A stretch of DNA of 64,000 nucleotides, taken from NCBI RefSeq assembly GCF_003369915.1, contig NC_046674.1, forward strand, positions 18,727,657-18,791,656, given 5' to 3'. A program made the translations under genes and the position numbers. Below the pieces are notes generated by a model, which did no database searches, had not been told where the DNA came from, and saw only the letters and a program-made list of their open reading frames with translations. This document shows positions 12,101-22,949 of the stretch, in pieces. Source of the DNA: Drosophila miranda (lineage: Eukaryota; Arthropoda; Insecta; Diptera; Drosophilidae). How positions within the stretch are numbered: the first letter of the stretch is position 1; the number at the start of each line of letters is the position of its first letter.

Positions 12101-15100
12101 AGTCCGCTTTTGCCGGGAGTCGTCTCCAGCGATTCTCACGTAACCGCAGACACTGCCACAACATCAACAACAACAACAGCTTTAGCTGCAACATATGTTG
12201 CTACAGCTCCAGGCTGAGGCTCAGCTCAGCTCGGCTCGGCCCGATCCCGCATCGGAGTCCGCGTTGGGGTAGCCGCCAACCGGTTGGGTAACTGGATGTC
12301 TGCCATATCGGGGGGGTCTCTGGCTCTGGCACTCCATTGAGGGAGCCTCCACGCTCCACGTTGGCTGCCACTTTTACTCTCGTTTTGGCCATAGACAGCG
12401 GAAATGGCCGCAATAATTTGTTGGCAATTTATTTCATTGCGTTAGCTGATTTAATAAATCTCTAACTCTGATGGATGCTGGCTCTAAACACGCGAATACC
12501 TAGCGAATTATGAGTAATTGTGAGTGGCTTCTTGTCTATGAGAAAGTGAAGGAGATAAAACTGTAGCAAAGGGATTTACGTATACCCTTTCTTCTGTAGA
12601 TGATGATGGAAATTAACCTACAAGAAACTTCCCCTACAACTTCCCCTTAAAGTTAACTTTGTGGATTTTCGAAATATATCTGTGGCTGTATCTTTCATGG
12701 ATGTTGATTAAGAGATTGAGTATGCCTGGCAAGTACCTTTCGTTTCTGTTGCAAAAAAGAGGTAGAAATATACAAACGTATATCAATTAGGGAATAATAC
12801 CCATTGAATGTACAATTCATTCCTTTCTTCTTCCATCACTTCCCCGAAAAACAAATTAAAGAAAGTGTTGGACTTTTAGACAGACACCTTTCTTCTCTCC
12901 CGCTGATGTAATCAATGATATTTCTTTGTGCAAGCCGTAATTAATGATGGATAGTGTTACCTGTGACAGGTGTTAGTCATTATGGCCATAAATCAATAAG
13001 GGTATTTGCATGTAGGAGCATATCTGCCAAGGCAAAAGGCAGAGCAATGTTCCGTCCCCGCCATTAAAGGAAGTTCATTCTTTGCGGTTCAATTATTCCG
13101 AAATAAATGTGTTTCAACAATTAATTAAAGCGCCATAAATTGCCAGAATGGAGGGAGAGTCGCCGGTAGATGAATAATAAGCGGGTAACGAGCACGAAAT
13201 TATAATAAAAATGTCAGCGTAGTCGAAAATTAGCCTCCAGTCTCGACTTAGAGGTACAATATTGTACTCCTCCCACTGCCTTTTTTGGAGATGTTGATGA
13301 TATTTATGACGGAATGAGCAGCGTAATGCTGAAACGTGCGGGTGGTAGAATAATTGGCCAAAAGAATCTTAATGCGGCAGTCAACCTTAACCGTGAGTCA
13401 ATCCCAGTCGAAATCTCATCTGCATAACGCATACGCAGTGGTGAACCGGTTGCTGCAAAAACACTTTCACATGCCGAATTTCCGCACGCAGCTCTGCTGC
13501 TGCTGCAAGTTGTATGTTACATGTTGCACAACAACAACATCAGCAGAAACTGCAACTCTGTCACCTTGACTCTGAAACGTGCCTGCCCCCAAAAGCTGCC
13601 CCACCGGAAAGCCACCGACTGATTGACTGCTGCCTCTTTGGGGGCTCGAAGCAGCTGTCTACGGATGCCATTTGTTTGTCCAGTCCCCCCCATTTGGAGC
13701 AGTTTTTACTAATCAACGACATTAACGCTTTCTTGCAGCTGTTGGCATTCGTTGCCCTGGCAGCGTTTACTTCGGGGATTGGAGCTAGCCAAAGTCCCAG
13801 CTCCAGTCAGTACCACATCCAGACGGACGAGGGGCCCGAGCGGTATTTCCGCTTCCAGACGGACAACGGACAGTTCCGGAAGGAGAAGCGTCTCCAGGAT
13901 GGCACTGTCATAGGTGAGTGGACTGCAGCAGTACCATAAAGCGATGGTCATTCACCTTTTTGCTTGCTTTCATCGCCCCCTGACAGGCACTGAGGCATGG
14001 ATCGATGCGGCAGGGTATCTGCGGCAGAAGGACTACATAGCCGACAAACAGGGCTATAGGATCCTCAAGTCCAAGACCATCTATGTGGGCCAGGGACGTC
14101 CCATTGAGGTAGGTCTATGCTCCCGCTCTCCCCTTAACCCCTCTCATGATTCGTTTGCCCCACAGGATGCCATCAAATCCACCAAGTCAGCGCCTGCGCA
14201 ATCGGGCATTCTGGTCGATGGCGGTTCTTCTGGTTCTGGTTCTGGTTCGAGAAACACATTTGGCGGCTACCAAAGGCCCGCCTATGGCTACGTTAGTTCC
14301 ACCACTTCGACTACCACTCAATCACCTCCTCGGGATTTGCAGCTGGACTTGGATCCGCTGGTGGATTCAGGAGTGGGAAAGCTGAACTATTTGCCGCCAG
14401 AAGAGGCGGCCAAGATCCAGCCGCAGTCCCAGCTGGGATTCGATCACTATCCGGACGAGCTGCCTCGGGCAAGGGGCCAGCTATTGTCCGGTCAGCACTC
14501 GCCCCTGGTGCACATTCAGCCAAATGCAGAGCCCGTGGACAATGGCCTCAATGCCATAAACGTGTATGATGCAGAGGCGGATCGGGACTTTGGCCACGGA
14601 CGATTCGGATCGGTGATCAGCTCCACGACTCCACAACCGCCTCTACTCTCAATGCTGCCACCCTTGGGATCACCGCATAGACGCCGCCTGCGTCCGCGTC
14701 CCACTGCCATTGGGATTGTGGCGAGCACTCCATCGCCCATTGCTGCAGGGGATTCCTATGGATTTTCCGCTCCAGCGCCTTTTGCTGCACCGCCTTCTGT
14801 TGCCCCACCTTCTGTTGCCTCTGGGTATAATTATGCGCCCTCACCCACGCTATCCACGAGTGGGTATGCACCCTCATCCTCCAACAGTGGGTATGGATAC
14901 TACTCGCCCAATTCCCCGCTGGAGGTTAATTCCCTGGACGCTGCACTACTGCCACCGCTCCCATCCCGAGCCTACCGCCGCCGCCTGCGTCCGGTGCAGA
15001 GCAATCACTTGGACGAGCTCAGTGCCGCGGGATACGATGGTGTGGGCGTCACCAGGAACGGATTCCGCTATGTCCTCCCGAAGCAGTACCACGAGGAGGA

Positions 15101-15287
15101 GACGAGCGCGGCGGATGGGAAGCGAGCCGGCAGCTTCGGCTACGTTGATCCCTTCGGCATCCGTCGCGTGGTCTACTACAATGCCTCGCCGGGACGAGGC
15201 TTCGTCCACAGGAACAACAATCAGTACGTGGGTGCGAATGGAGCGCCCTACGATGAGCCGGGACCCGCGCAGCTGGTGAACGAGTAG
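3182..15287 (+). CDS. Large secreted cuticle protein with two R&R-like chitin-binding regions
   Basis: Coding exons 3182-3196, 13739-13913, 13987-14108 and 14166-15287 join in frame to 477 residues. Donors GTGAGT, GTGAGT and GTAGGT and the pyrimidine-rich AG acceptors are all canonical. Residues 1-21 form a signal peptide split by the first intron (five codons before it). Residues about 40-98 ([20 protein letters not shown], then [17 protein letters not shown]) resemble a degenerate Rebers-Riddiford chitin-binding motif. A second region from residue 402 ([29 protein letters not shown]) resembles another. The middle is rich in Pro, Ser, Gly and Tyr. The mature protein appears to lack Cys, as is usual for CPR proteins. 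The expected role is a structural component of exoskeleton. The family call rests on motif resemblance, and I do not assign an orthologue. The first intron (10.5 kb) houses another gene on the opposite strand. Confidence 0.8.
3241..3675. repeat. Three tandem copies of a 145-bp unit
   Basis: Units begin at 3241, 3386 and 3531, each starting GTCAATGGTCTATAAAATCG, with an exact period of 145. The copies look almost identical; the one difference I see is GTCGTGGAC versus GTCGTCGAC in copy 2. The array starts about 45 bases after the splice donor of the cuticle gene's first exon. A further, altered copy of the unit's beginning and end frames the two 350-bp units that follow. On the minus strand each unit contains a 24-codon open frame starting [15 protein letters not shown]. 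Confidence 0.95.
3676..4285. repeat. Tandem duplication of a ~350-bp segment carrying the 3' half of a DPY-30-like gene
   Basis: The segment starting at 3676 recurs at 4026. The shared part covers the downstream flank of the DPY-30-like gene and its C-terminal codons up to about 3934/4284. It is nearly identical between copies (for example AATAGTG versus ACTAGTG, and GATGTGGG versus GATGGGGG). In the first copy the gene is cut at GGCAG and joined to a fragment of the 145-bp unit (about 3931-4025), which itself has lost about 23 bases between ACTAT and GGGACC. GCAG is present in both parents at the junction, so microhomology-mediated joining is plausible. Confidence 0.9.
3773..3979 (-). pseudogene. 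Truncated, re-headed DPY-30-like copy with an open frame
   Basis: An ATG-started frame of 68 codons runs from 3979 to the stop at 3773-3775. Its last 53 residues match the C-terminal half of the neighbouring DPY-30-like protein, including the whole DPY-30 motif, with a His for Pro change (DQTVAHILL versus DQTVAPILL). The first 15 residues ([15 protein letters not shown]) come from the 145-bp repeat unit and replace the Gly/Ser-rich N-terminus. The fusion is in frame and has no stop. It may be a pseudogene by duplication and deletion, or a young chimeric gene; nothing in the sequence shows expression. Confidence 0.6.
4123..4491 (-). CDS. Intronless DPY-30-like protein nested in the cuticle gene intron
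   Basis: A single exon of 122 residues starts at the ATG at 4491 (the in-frame GTG just upstream is not needed) and ends TAA at 4123-4125. Residues 1-69 are Gly/Ser/Ala/Pro-rich and low in complexity. From about residue 70 comes [20 protein letters not shown], then [20 protein letters not shown], a clear DPY-30 motif: the two-helix dimerisation module found in DPY-30 of COMPASS/MLL histone H3K4 methyltransferases and in some axonemal proteins. Drosophila has several DPY-30-like genes, some with male-biased expression; which one this matches cannot be settled here. The lack of introns and the antisense position within an intron would fit a retrogene, though this is inference. The upstream side (4500-4610) is strongly A/T-rich. 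Confidence 0.8.
   Translation of the reverse strand: MPFSGNVLPADAPASRISAGGSGAGTVSGGGDGTDFSRPNSAARAHPQLLDEGAAPPVTCRKPRMDLNSLPVRQYLDQTVAPILLNGLQALAKDRPEDPVSYLAAYLMKNKNRCDEMNPEFM
9904..9931. repeat. (TGTC)n microsatellite
   Basis: About six to seven tandem TGTC/CTGT units in the first intron of the cuticle gene. Confidence 0.85.
10982..11017. repeat. (GATGGC)6 repeat
   Basis: Six perfect hexamer copies in the cuticle gene intron. The hexamer keeps a frame open on both strands, which creates spurious frames around it. Confidence 0.9.
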
Positions 15288-16566
15288 TGTCCGCCCAGTA
15301 GTGTCCTTACAGATGGGGGTGCACCTCCAGCTAATCCACTCACCTACTCGCCGAAGCACTGCCTCCAAGGTCGAGTCTCTTCCCGAAGCACTGCCTCCCA
15401 GTGGACCCATTCGCCGAAGCTATGCCTCCTGGTGGAGCCTCTCTCACATGAAGCACCAAAACTAACCGTAGAACCTCAGAATAACACTTAAGATTAACCA
15501 TGTACATAATCCCCGCTTTTAGCATCACATTCTCTCCCTCTATCGATTCCTCACCCTATGGCTCTATATCTCTTACACACACACACACACACAAAGAAAA
15601 CGACATCTGTGTTAATTAATTTAATGCTTAATCACATTTAAATGTAACTTAATTTATAAACGAACATTTTGTATGCAATTAGCGCCTAGAACTAGATACG
15701 TTGGGGGGTACTCACAGCCACCACATCACTGCTCCCCAAACAAATGAAAACAAGTGTTGTCAAATATTGTAGAGTGTTGCAAAGTATAGTGTTGAAGTGA
15801 GATGCAACTCTGACAAGTGCTGCAAAGTGATGAAGTGAGGAGGAGCATTCGTTTCATGTATTAATCTTGCCATATTAACGAAAAGTAATTAAACAAAGCG
15901 CGCCGCCCCACTCTCACTCCCCATCGCAACACAGCTATCCAATCCTTAGCACATAATATGTACGATAAAAACGATACGATTAAACCCGATACATGATACG
16001 TTTCTTTGCCAATAGCTGTTCATTGAATGTAAAGCGACTTGTTAAGATTATAGCGAAAGTTTTTTTTTTTATAAATGAATGAGCACCCGTTGCCAAGAAA
16101 CCTCTAGCAAAGTACGACCGTTCTTTGTATAATTCTTAAGAAATCTCTTTTTTTTTAATAAAATAAATAATTATGTATTTAAAAGCCAATGTAATGGGGA
16201 TGGTTTTTTGGAACAGCCAAGGGATTGGCTTCAAGGGATTTACTTGATCCTTTCATGAGTTTGCATTCGGATTTTCAAAGTGACAAGGAGATCATAGGTT
16301 TCTTAGATCCATGTCCCAGGGCGGATCTATGACTTTGGGGAAATTGGGATCCCAGTAATCAGTTAATAATCCCTCATTCCAAGCATTGTTCGCTTGAAAC
16401 TAGATTTTTACTCTCAGTTTTGCTTCTCAGTTTTCCGATTCCCCAAATTTTACGCAAACTGATGTTGGATAAGAATCATCACCATTAACTGCATTCAAAT
16501 CCTATCACAACCGAAAACTGTTAGACCAATCGGTAAGTGAATCTATTGTCCGAGGAATATCGAACC
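15288..16566. other. 3' UTR of the cuticle gene and UGT upstream region
   Basis: Noncoding. It contains a CA dinucleotide tract (about 15576-15593), T-rich runs near 16061 and 16148, and the candidate poly(A) signal at 16157. The part after about 16180 should contain the promoter of the UGT gene, but no TATA box or initiator stands out. Confidence 0.5.
16157..16162 (+). terminator. Candidate poly(A) signal of the cuticle gene
   Basis: AATAAA about 870 bases after the stop codon at 15285-15287, followed by another AATAAA-like string. The long 3' UTR is otherwise without features except a (CA)n tract at about 15576-15593. Confidence 0.4.
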
Positions 16567-18465
16567 ATGAATGGGTTGTGTTCCTTGCTGCCTCTGCTCG
16601 TCATGAGCTTCACTTGGCTGCCGATGGAGACAAAAGCAGGCAATATACTATGTCTCGTGGGCACTGCCCGCCACAACAATCCGGGATGGATGCAGCCCCT
16701 CTTCGAGGCCCTGGCCGAACGCGGACACAGTCTCACAGTTCTGAGCACTGCTCCAGTTCCAACAAAAAATATAGAAGGTATCACTGTCTTCTCGCTGCCC
16801 AACAATTACGATGTGATGCAGAAGTACTTCGTCAGTCGCACGGCCTCGTATAGCTCGGTTTTTACTGCGAAGCAGCTTATGGTGCTGCACGAGGTTCCTT
16901 TGGGCAGCTGCCGAGCAGTGATGGAGTCCCCGGTGCTGGCAAAGTTGCGGGCCCAGCTGATCGACGAGGTAGCCGACGTGGACCTGATCATCTCCGATGC
17001 CACCAATACCATGGAGTGTCTGCTACCTCTGGTGCCCAAGCACCGTTCAATCCCCATACTGGGGGTGAGTGGCGGCAAGCTCACATCGGAACTATTGACG
17101 CTGGTCCGCGCCGAGGACACCATCAATGTGGCAAAGATTCCACACCCTATAAGCCAGCTGCCCGAAAACATGGACTTTATGGGGCGCATGCAAAACAGCG
17201 CCTTGTATCTGGCGGAGAAATTGTTAGTGAGATCTCCAGGAGAGTTATATATATTGAGAAAACACTAATGACTGTCTTTGCCTTAGAATTCGATGGACCG
17301 ATATTTATCCCATTACCAGGGGCGCCTTAGTCCGCAAAAACCATGTTTATCCACCCCTAAAGCTGGTGCTACTCAATACCCACTCGACCCTGGATTACGC
17401 CCAGAATCTGCCAGCCAGCGTGATTGAAGTGGGAGGACTCCACATTTGGACCAAGTCGAGGCCCCTACCGCCGAATATTCAGAAGTTCGTGGATAAATTC
17501 ATCGATGGCATTATCTACATCAATTTTCCGCACATTGATCTGTTCTTCGGGATCGGGACTAAGGCTGTGTTGCTCATGGCCCAGCGCTATGTAACCTACG
17601 GCTTCATCTGGAATGTGGAGAATGTGAAGGAGCTGCCGGAAAAGATGGACAATATTTTGACCCTTCATGTGGATGCAAGACTGCAGCAGGACATCCTAGG
17701 CAAGTCTTTCCGCCTAATTCTCTTTTAAGGTCAATGATTGTAAATGTGAATGTTTTCATACACAGCCCAATCGGGGGTGAAGTGCTTCCTCAATCATGGC
17801 GACAGCTTCAGCCTCCAAGAGGCCGTCCACTATGCTGTTCCCGTCCTGGTTATACCCCTGATACTTGAACAGTTCAATGTAGGTCCTTTGATTCTTTGAT
17901 ATTTCCATTTACCATCCTCCTTCACCCGCAGAATGCTCAGCGCATCGAGGAACGCAATCTGGGAGTCGTGCTCCCGACCAACACTTTCTTTGAGATGACC
18001 ATGGCCAGAACCCTCACGCAGGTCCTCCAGAATAAGGCGATCACCAATGCTGTCTCCAAGGCTCAAGTCAAGTTCCGCACACGTCCCATGCCACCGGTAA
18101 GGACGGCCGTGTGGTACGTGGAGCATCTGATCACCGAACCCGAACTCTACAGCCACCTCGCCAAGCCATCCGTCAACTTTATTGTGTCCCACTCGCTGGA
18201 CACTTTAGCCATTCCAGCTGTAGCCCTCCTGGTATTCTTGTGCAATCTGATCCTCTTAGTGCTTCAGTTAATGAAATCCGACGGCATACAGAGCAGGATA
18301 TTTGTCGACGATGACGGCAATATGGGGGTTTGTGAGACCTTGGAAGAATATGGAATTCGCACTGGGATAGAAAAGAGAAAACAGATTCCCCCTCCAAAAA
18401 AGAATAATATGGGGCGCCATCCATGCAAGAATCTTCCGGACAAAGCAAAAATGAGCATTGATTGA
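16567..18465 (+). CDS. UDP-glycosyltransferase (UGT family)
   Basis: Exons 16567-17222, 17287-17699, 17766-17878 and 17932-18465 join in frame to 571 residues. The second intron begins GCAAGT, a GC-AG intron; the others are GT-AG. Residues 1-25 form a signal peptide. His36 (TARHNNPG) is the likely catalytic base of the acceptor-binding domain. Residues 357-394 carry the sugar-donor signature in variant form (CFLNHGDSFSLQEAV, ending LEQFNNAQR, where HGG is usual). A membrane span lies at about 485-507, followed by a 63-residue cytosolic tail that is longer than usual for insect UGTs. The expected topology is luminal ER with a single C-terminal anchor. The enzyme should transfer a sugar from UDP-glucose or a related donor to small lipophilic compounds; the substrate is unknown. 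The start ATG is directly followed by the signal peptide. Confidence 0.85.
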
Positions 18466-18500
18466 TCTTAAACTACTGTATTCCCCAAGAAAAGCTGTCT

Positions 18501-18506
18501 AATAAA
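18501..18506 (+). terminator. Poly(A) signal of the UGT gene
   Basis: AATAAA 35 bases after the UGT stop codon, followed by AATAAT. Confidence 0.6.
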
Positions 18507-19508
18507 TAATCAATCGATATCTGAAGAGAACTGGCTCGCTGTTGTAATTTCTATTAAACTTTCGATGGTTTTCTATCCAACACCTATAAAGGTTATAACC
18601 TTAGATTTTGTCAAGATCAAACGAAGATAGTGTAGTGCGCTTGTTGTAAGAAAAAAATTGTTTGCATCGACGTCTTAATTTTCCCTAAAATTATGCTACG
18701 CGAATAGGCTAAGTCTTCTGTTGGGTCCAAGAAAGCTAAGCTTTTAACACGCCATCTACTGGGTGCGCTTCGTCACCGTGGGCTGCCCATATTATTTTGT
18801 TTGGCTGACGTTTTAATCGGCCTCTTCCTCCCACTGTCATTTTGACAAATCGAAAAGAAAAAGGGATCATCCATAAGCCATATTTTCTTCGGAATTAGGA
18901 TGATCAAGGTTGGGAGGGCCGTGGCTGTTGCATCCAACACCAGCACAGCTACCCGTCGGTTCGGATATGCATGGCGGAAGCCCACTTCCCTTTCCCCTTA
19001 ATTCCTTTGTCCCTTCTGATTCCCCCAGCCTCCTCATCCTCCTTCCCCAACCCCCTAACACTAGTCATACGGTCATACGCAGGGTATTGCACGCGAACAA
19101 AAATAATAAGATAAGGCATCGACGCGAGCACGTATAGGAAAGGACCAGTATAGGAACCCCCCATACTACCGATCATACAGCCGGAGCCAGCGCGTGCACC
19201 AGTCCTGCCCGATACACCCCCGACCAGCTCGAGTGGCACCGCCACACACAACAATCGTTGTATGTGATATGCTACAATAGCTAATAAAATTCTTCTTGCA
19301 AGAAACTTTCATAATTTGTATTTTATTTGGCTTTTTGGGATAATTTTCTTTAATGATCGGACAAGGCAAGGACCTGGCACTTAGTCCGTATTTATATAAT
19401 TTACATATGTGAGCGCCGGAAAGGGTATGGGAGCCCAAGACTGCAGCATGCTCTCTCTCTCTCTCACAGTTTTTTGGCATCGCTGTTCGCGAAGGGACGA
19501 ATTGAGAA

Positions 19509-19529
19509 GGGGGGGGGGGGGGGGGGGGG
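19509..19529 (+). repeat. G21 homopolymer
   Basis: Twenty-one consecutive G residues between the UGT and dib genes. This is an assembly-sensitive run. Confidence 0.85.
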
Positions 19530-20213
19530 AGAAAGAGGGCAGCCACGACCGCTAGTTATGTTCCAATGCTAGCTCTTGCACTTTGTCCTATTTCCACTTC
19601 ATGACCTATTTTATCGGAATTACGGAATATTTTATTTGTTTCCAGTCTTCATTCGGTTTTGCATTTTTTTTTTTTCTAAAATCTTGTTCTCTCACTCTCT
19701 CTTTTCTTAGCACACTGCACGATTTAGAAAGAGATGGAGAGAAACGAACGAGAGAGAAAGAATAAGCTCGTGGAAGTGGTAGCACAGCCACTGCAAATCC
19801 GATAAGATCCAGATTCGGCAGTCTAGTAGATATGGTCCTACGATACGATTCTGCTTTTTCGCTATGGAAACAAACTGGATTCATTGTGTAGTTTCGAGTA
19901 CATATCTTTTACATGCATTTTACATATCTCATTCAGCCAAAGATGATTTTTGGAACAGCCCAAAAGTTGACCATGCTCTTTCTTTCTCTGGGCTAACAAA
20001 GAGCGGGGTCTTAAGAGAAGATCGTCGCAGGTAAATCGAACCCGAACCCGAACCCACAGGTAGGCACGACTCCATGGGCCGAACAGTTTTTATGGCGACA
20101 AGCGAGACAAAAGACGACCAGCAGCGTCCACGAATGCGCTTGGCCAGCAATAAAAATCCATGTCTTCAGTGCGTTTCTGGAATTCTCCGCGACTAGAACT
20201 GTGAAACTCTAAA

Positions 20214-21876
20214 ATGCTAACGAAGCTGCTGAAGATCAGCTGCACTTCGAGGCAGTGCACCTTTGCCAAGCCCTTCGAGGCGATGCCGGGACCACGCGGC
20301 CCTTGGGGTTTGGGGAATCTCTACAACTATATGCCAATCATTGGCTCCTATTCCTTCCTGCGGCTGCATCAGGCTGGGCAGGACAAGTACGAGCGATACG
20401 GAGCGATTGTAAGGGAGACCATGGCCCCAGGACAGGACATCGTTTGGCTGTACGACCCCAAGGACATTGCCAAGTTATTGAACGAACGCGACTGCCCCCA
20501 GCGACGCAGTCATTTGGCCCTCGCACAGTACCGCCGCCAGCGTCCGCATGTGTACAAGACCACGGGTCTGCTGCCCACCAATGGTCCGGAGTGGTGGCGT
20601 CTCCGTTCACAGCTGCAAAAGGAGCTGAGTGCCCCGAAGAGCGTAAGGAACTTCATTCCCCAAGTGGATGGCGTGACACGAGAGTTTTTAACATTCCTGA
20701 GGGAATCATCGGACGATGGAGATGCGATCGATATGCTGCCAAAACTAACAAGATTGAATTTGGAACGTAAGTGGAGAACGATTCGATTAATCTATGTTTG
20801 TAATCTGAGAATCCCTTTGCAGTTACTTGCCTTCTCACCTTTGGTGCTCGCCTGCAATCCTTCTCGCCAGAGGAGCAGTCTCCCCAGTCCCGATCCACAC
20901 ACCTGATGCACGCCGCCGAGACCACCAACAGTTGCATTCTGCCCACAGATCAGGGCCTGCAGCTGTGGCGCCTCATGGAGACGCCAAGCTATCGGAAGTT
21001 GCGTCAGGCACAGTCCTACATGGAGAGCGTGGCCCTCAAACTGATGGAAAGCTCCTCCTCCGAGCAATCTTCCCTGATCTCCACGTACCTACAGAACCCA
21101 GAGCTCGATCGCAGCGATGTGGTGGGCACTGCGGCGGATCTCCTTTTGGCTGGGATCGATACAACCTCGTATGCCTCTGCGTTCCTGCTCTACCACGTGG
21201 CTCGGCATCCTGAGGTGCAGCAGAGACTCCATGCGGAGGCCAGAAGAGTGCTGCCCGATCCCGATCAGCCGCTCTCTGCGGACGCTCTTCGCACAGACAT
21301 CACCTACACGAGGGCAGTGTTGAAGGAGTCGCTTCGCTTAAATCCCATTTCCGTTGGCGTTGGACGAGTACTCAACCAGGATACGGTGCTCAGTGGCTAC
21401 TTTGTGCCCAAAGGGGTAAGGAGAATCAGCCCATCTTTAAGGGTTCCCTAATGAGATTCCATCTTCTCCAGACCACAGTTGTGACTCAGAATATGATTGC
21501 CTGCCGCTTGGAGCAGCACTTTCCGGATCCCCTCCTCTTCCAGCCCGATCGTTGGCTCCAGCAGCGCAATGCCCTCAATCCCTACCTGGTGCTGCCCTTT
21601 GGGCATGGAATGCGCGCCTGCATAGCCCGCCGTTTGGCTGAGCAAAATATCCATGTGCTGCTCTTGCGGGTAAGAGCACGACCATCGATCTTTGATCGTT
21701 TCCCAAAATTTGTTAGTCAAACGATCTCTTCTTATACGATTTGCATTTTCCAGCTGCTTCGGAACTTTGAGCTAATCTGGCGGGGAGGAACGGATGCGGA
21801 CTTGGATGTCGTCACGCTGCTGATCAATAAACCAGATGCCCCCGTGATGATCGAACTTCGGTCGCGTTCGAAATGA
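20214..21876 (+). CDS. dib: Ecdysteroid C22-hydroxylase, mitochondrial P450 CYP302A1 (disembodied)
   Basis: Exons 20214-20766, 20823-21415, 21472-21669 and 21754-21876 give 488 residues. The N-terminus (MLTKLLKISCTSRQCTFAKP), the length and the sequence throughout match fly Dib, a Halloween-family mitochondrial cytochrome P450 that hydroxylates C22 in the synthesis of ecdysone in the prothoracic gland. Visible P450 marks: the I-helix motif AGIDTTS, the K-helix ExxR in LKESLRL, and the heme loop PFGHGMRACIARR with the heme ligand Cys432. The basic, Ser/Thr-containing N-terminus fits a mitochondrial targeting peptide. All introns are GT-AG and short (about 50-85 bases). The gene runs tail to tail with wit. 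Confidence 0.97.
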
Positions 21877-22949
21877 TTTGCAAGTCTAAAAAGTACGTGG
21901 AGTCTTTTCTTCAGTTGAGTTCAGATCAGTTTTAAATAAATTGTTTATTTTAATTAATTATTATAATTAGTGTAAATCATATAACTAGATCTTGCATCTT
22001 ATGTGATTGAAAGGCTGCGGGTGTTTTGGTCTAATTACTAAGGAAATTCATTCCAGAAAAATTCATCCAAATGGTGTCTAGGGGTTCCAAAGGTTTAAAG
22101 AGAATAATTCCAAGCCGTACCGAGGGGCGATGCCGCAAGACGCGCCACTTGTTAAACATAATACTCGACAAAAAAGACAGCTGTGTGGGCCCACAAGGGT
22201 TGCCTCTGCCTCTCAGAGTAGGGTGCTGTGGCTTGTTTATATAAATTTCTTCGAGTATTTTTTTCTTCTAATTTGTATAGGAGTTCTAATGGAGGTGTGA
22301 CAGCCCTGGTGGACAACAGCATATACACGCGTATAGTATGTGGTGACTAAATATTCAGTTACAATGTTTTAATTATAGATATACTCGTATTTCATTTGGG
22401 ATTTTTAAGTGTATATGGCTCTATAAAAGTGGTCCGACTAAGCCCCCATCTGTCTGTCTCCGTGTCCGTCTCTACTTCTGTCTCACGCCCAGTGAAAAAC
22501 TATATAAACTACTACCTGTTTCGCTCACTTTCATGTCAAAAATATATATCGTTGAGGGAGGGGAAGCATTTAGAGCCTCCATCCTATATACTGTGATACA
22601 CTCCTATCCGTACCATTTCTATTCAGATCTAACCTATAAGGACTTTGGTTGTTTGCCGCACTACTCGCTAGGATGATTGGTGAAAAAATACATCTAAATA
22701 TACAATACAGGTCCTCGGGTGGAGCTGCTCCTTTAGCTATGGTGAAAAAAAAATGTTTCATCTGTTCGGCCAGAAGACATCTTTTCCAGGAAGCGGTTCG
22801 AGTCGTCGAGTCTCCTGCGAGTATGGCTGTCGTTGAATATGTGTGTTCGATGAGAGGATGAGATATGATTCTGCCCTCCATTTCGTCCGTGTTCTGCTGC
22901 CCCTCCAGTCTGGAGTTCCTTACAGTTCCAGCAGCAGAACCTCCTCATG
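21877..22949. other. Convergent interval between dib and wit
   Basis: About 1.07 kb holding the short dib 3' UTR and, on the other strand, the wit 3' UTR. No gene is seen. AT-rich DNA with a TCTGTC/CGTGTC stretch near 22450-22480. Confidence 0.5.
21935..21940 (+). terminator. Poly(A) signal of dib
   Basis: AATAAA about 59 bases after the dib stop codon. Confidence 0.6.

Larger units (their letters stand above)
4640..13500. other. Long first intron of the cuticle gene, no further gene seen
   Basis: About 9 kb of intron sequence without protein-like frames. It holds many simple repeats: GGCATC repeats near 5771-5794, TATGGG repeats near 7195-7219, AGCCAC/AGCCAA repeats near 7640-7705, CTG-rich tracts near 8465-8515, 10015-10035 and 10112-10150, a TGTC tract near 9905-9930 and GATGGC repeats at 10982-11017. 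Introns of this size in fly cuticle genes often contain enhancers; none can be pinpointed by eye. Confidence 0.6.
18466..20213. other. UGT 3' UTR and dib upstream region
   Basis: Noncoding. It contains a run of 21 G (19509-19529), CT- and GA-rich tracts at about 19452-19467 and 19685-19760, and CCCGAA repeats near 20039-20056. A TCAGT initiator-like motif at 20165-20169 lies about 45 bases before the dib ATG and could mark its transcription start; no well-placed TATA box accompanies it. Confidence 0.5.

Noticed and set aside
13514-13738. ATG-started frame upstream of cuticle exon 2
   Set aside because: It runs through repeats into the pyrimidine-rich acceptor TTTCTTGCAG; joining 3182-3196 to 13739 gives a proper signal peptide instead.
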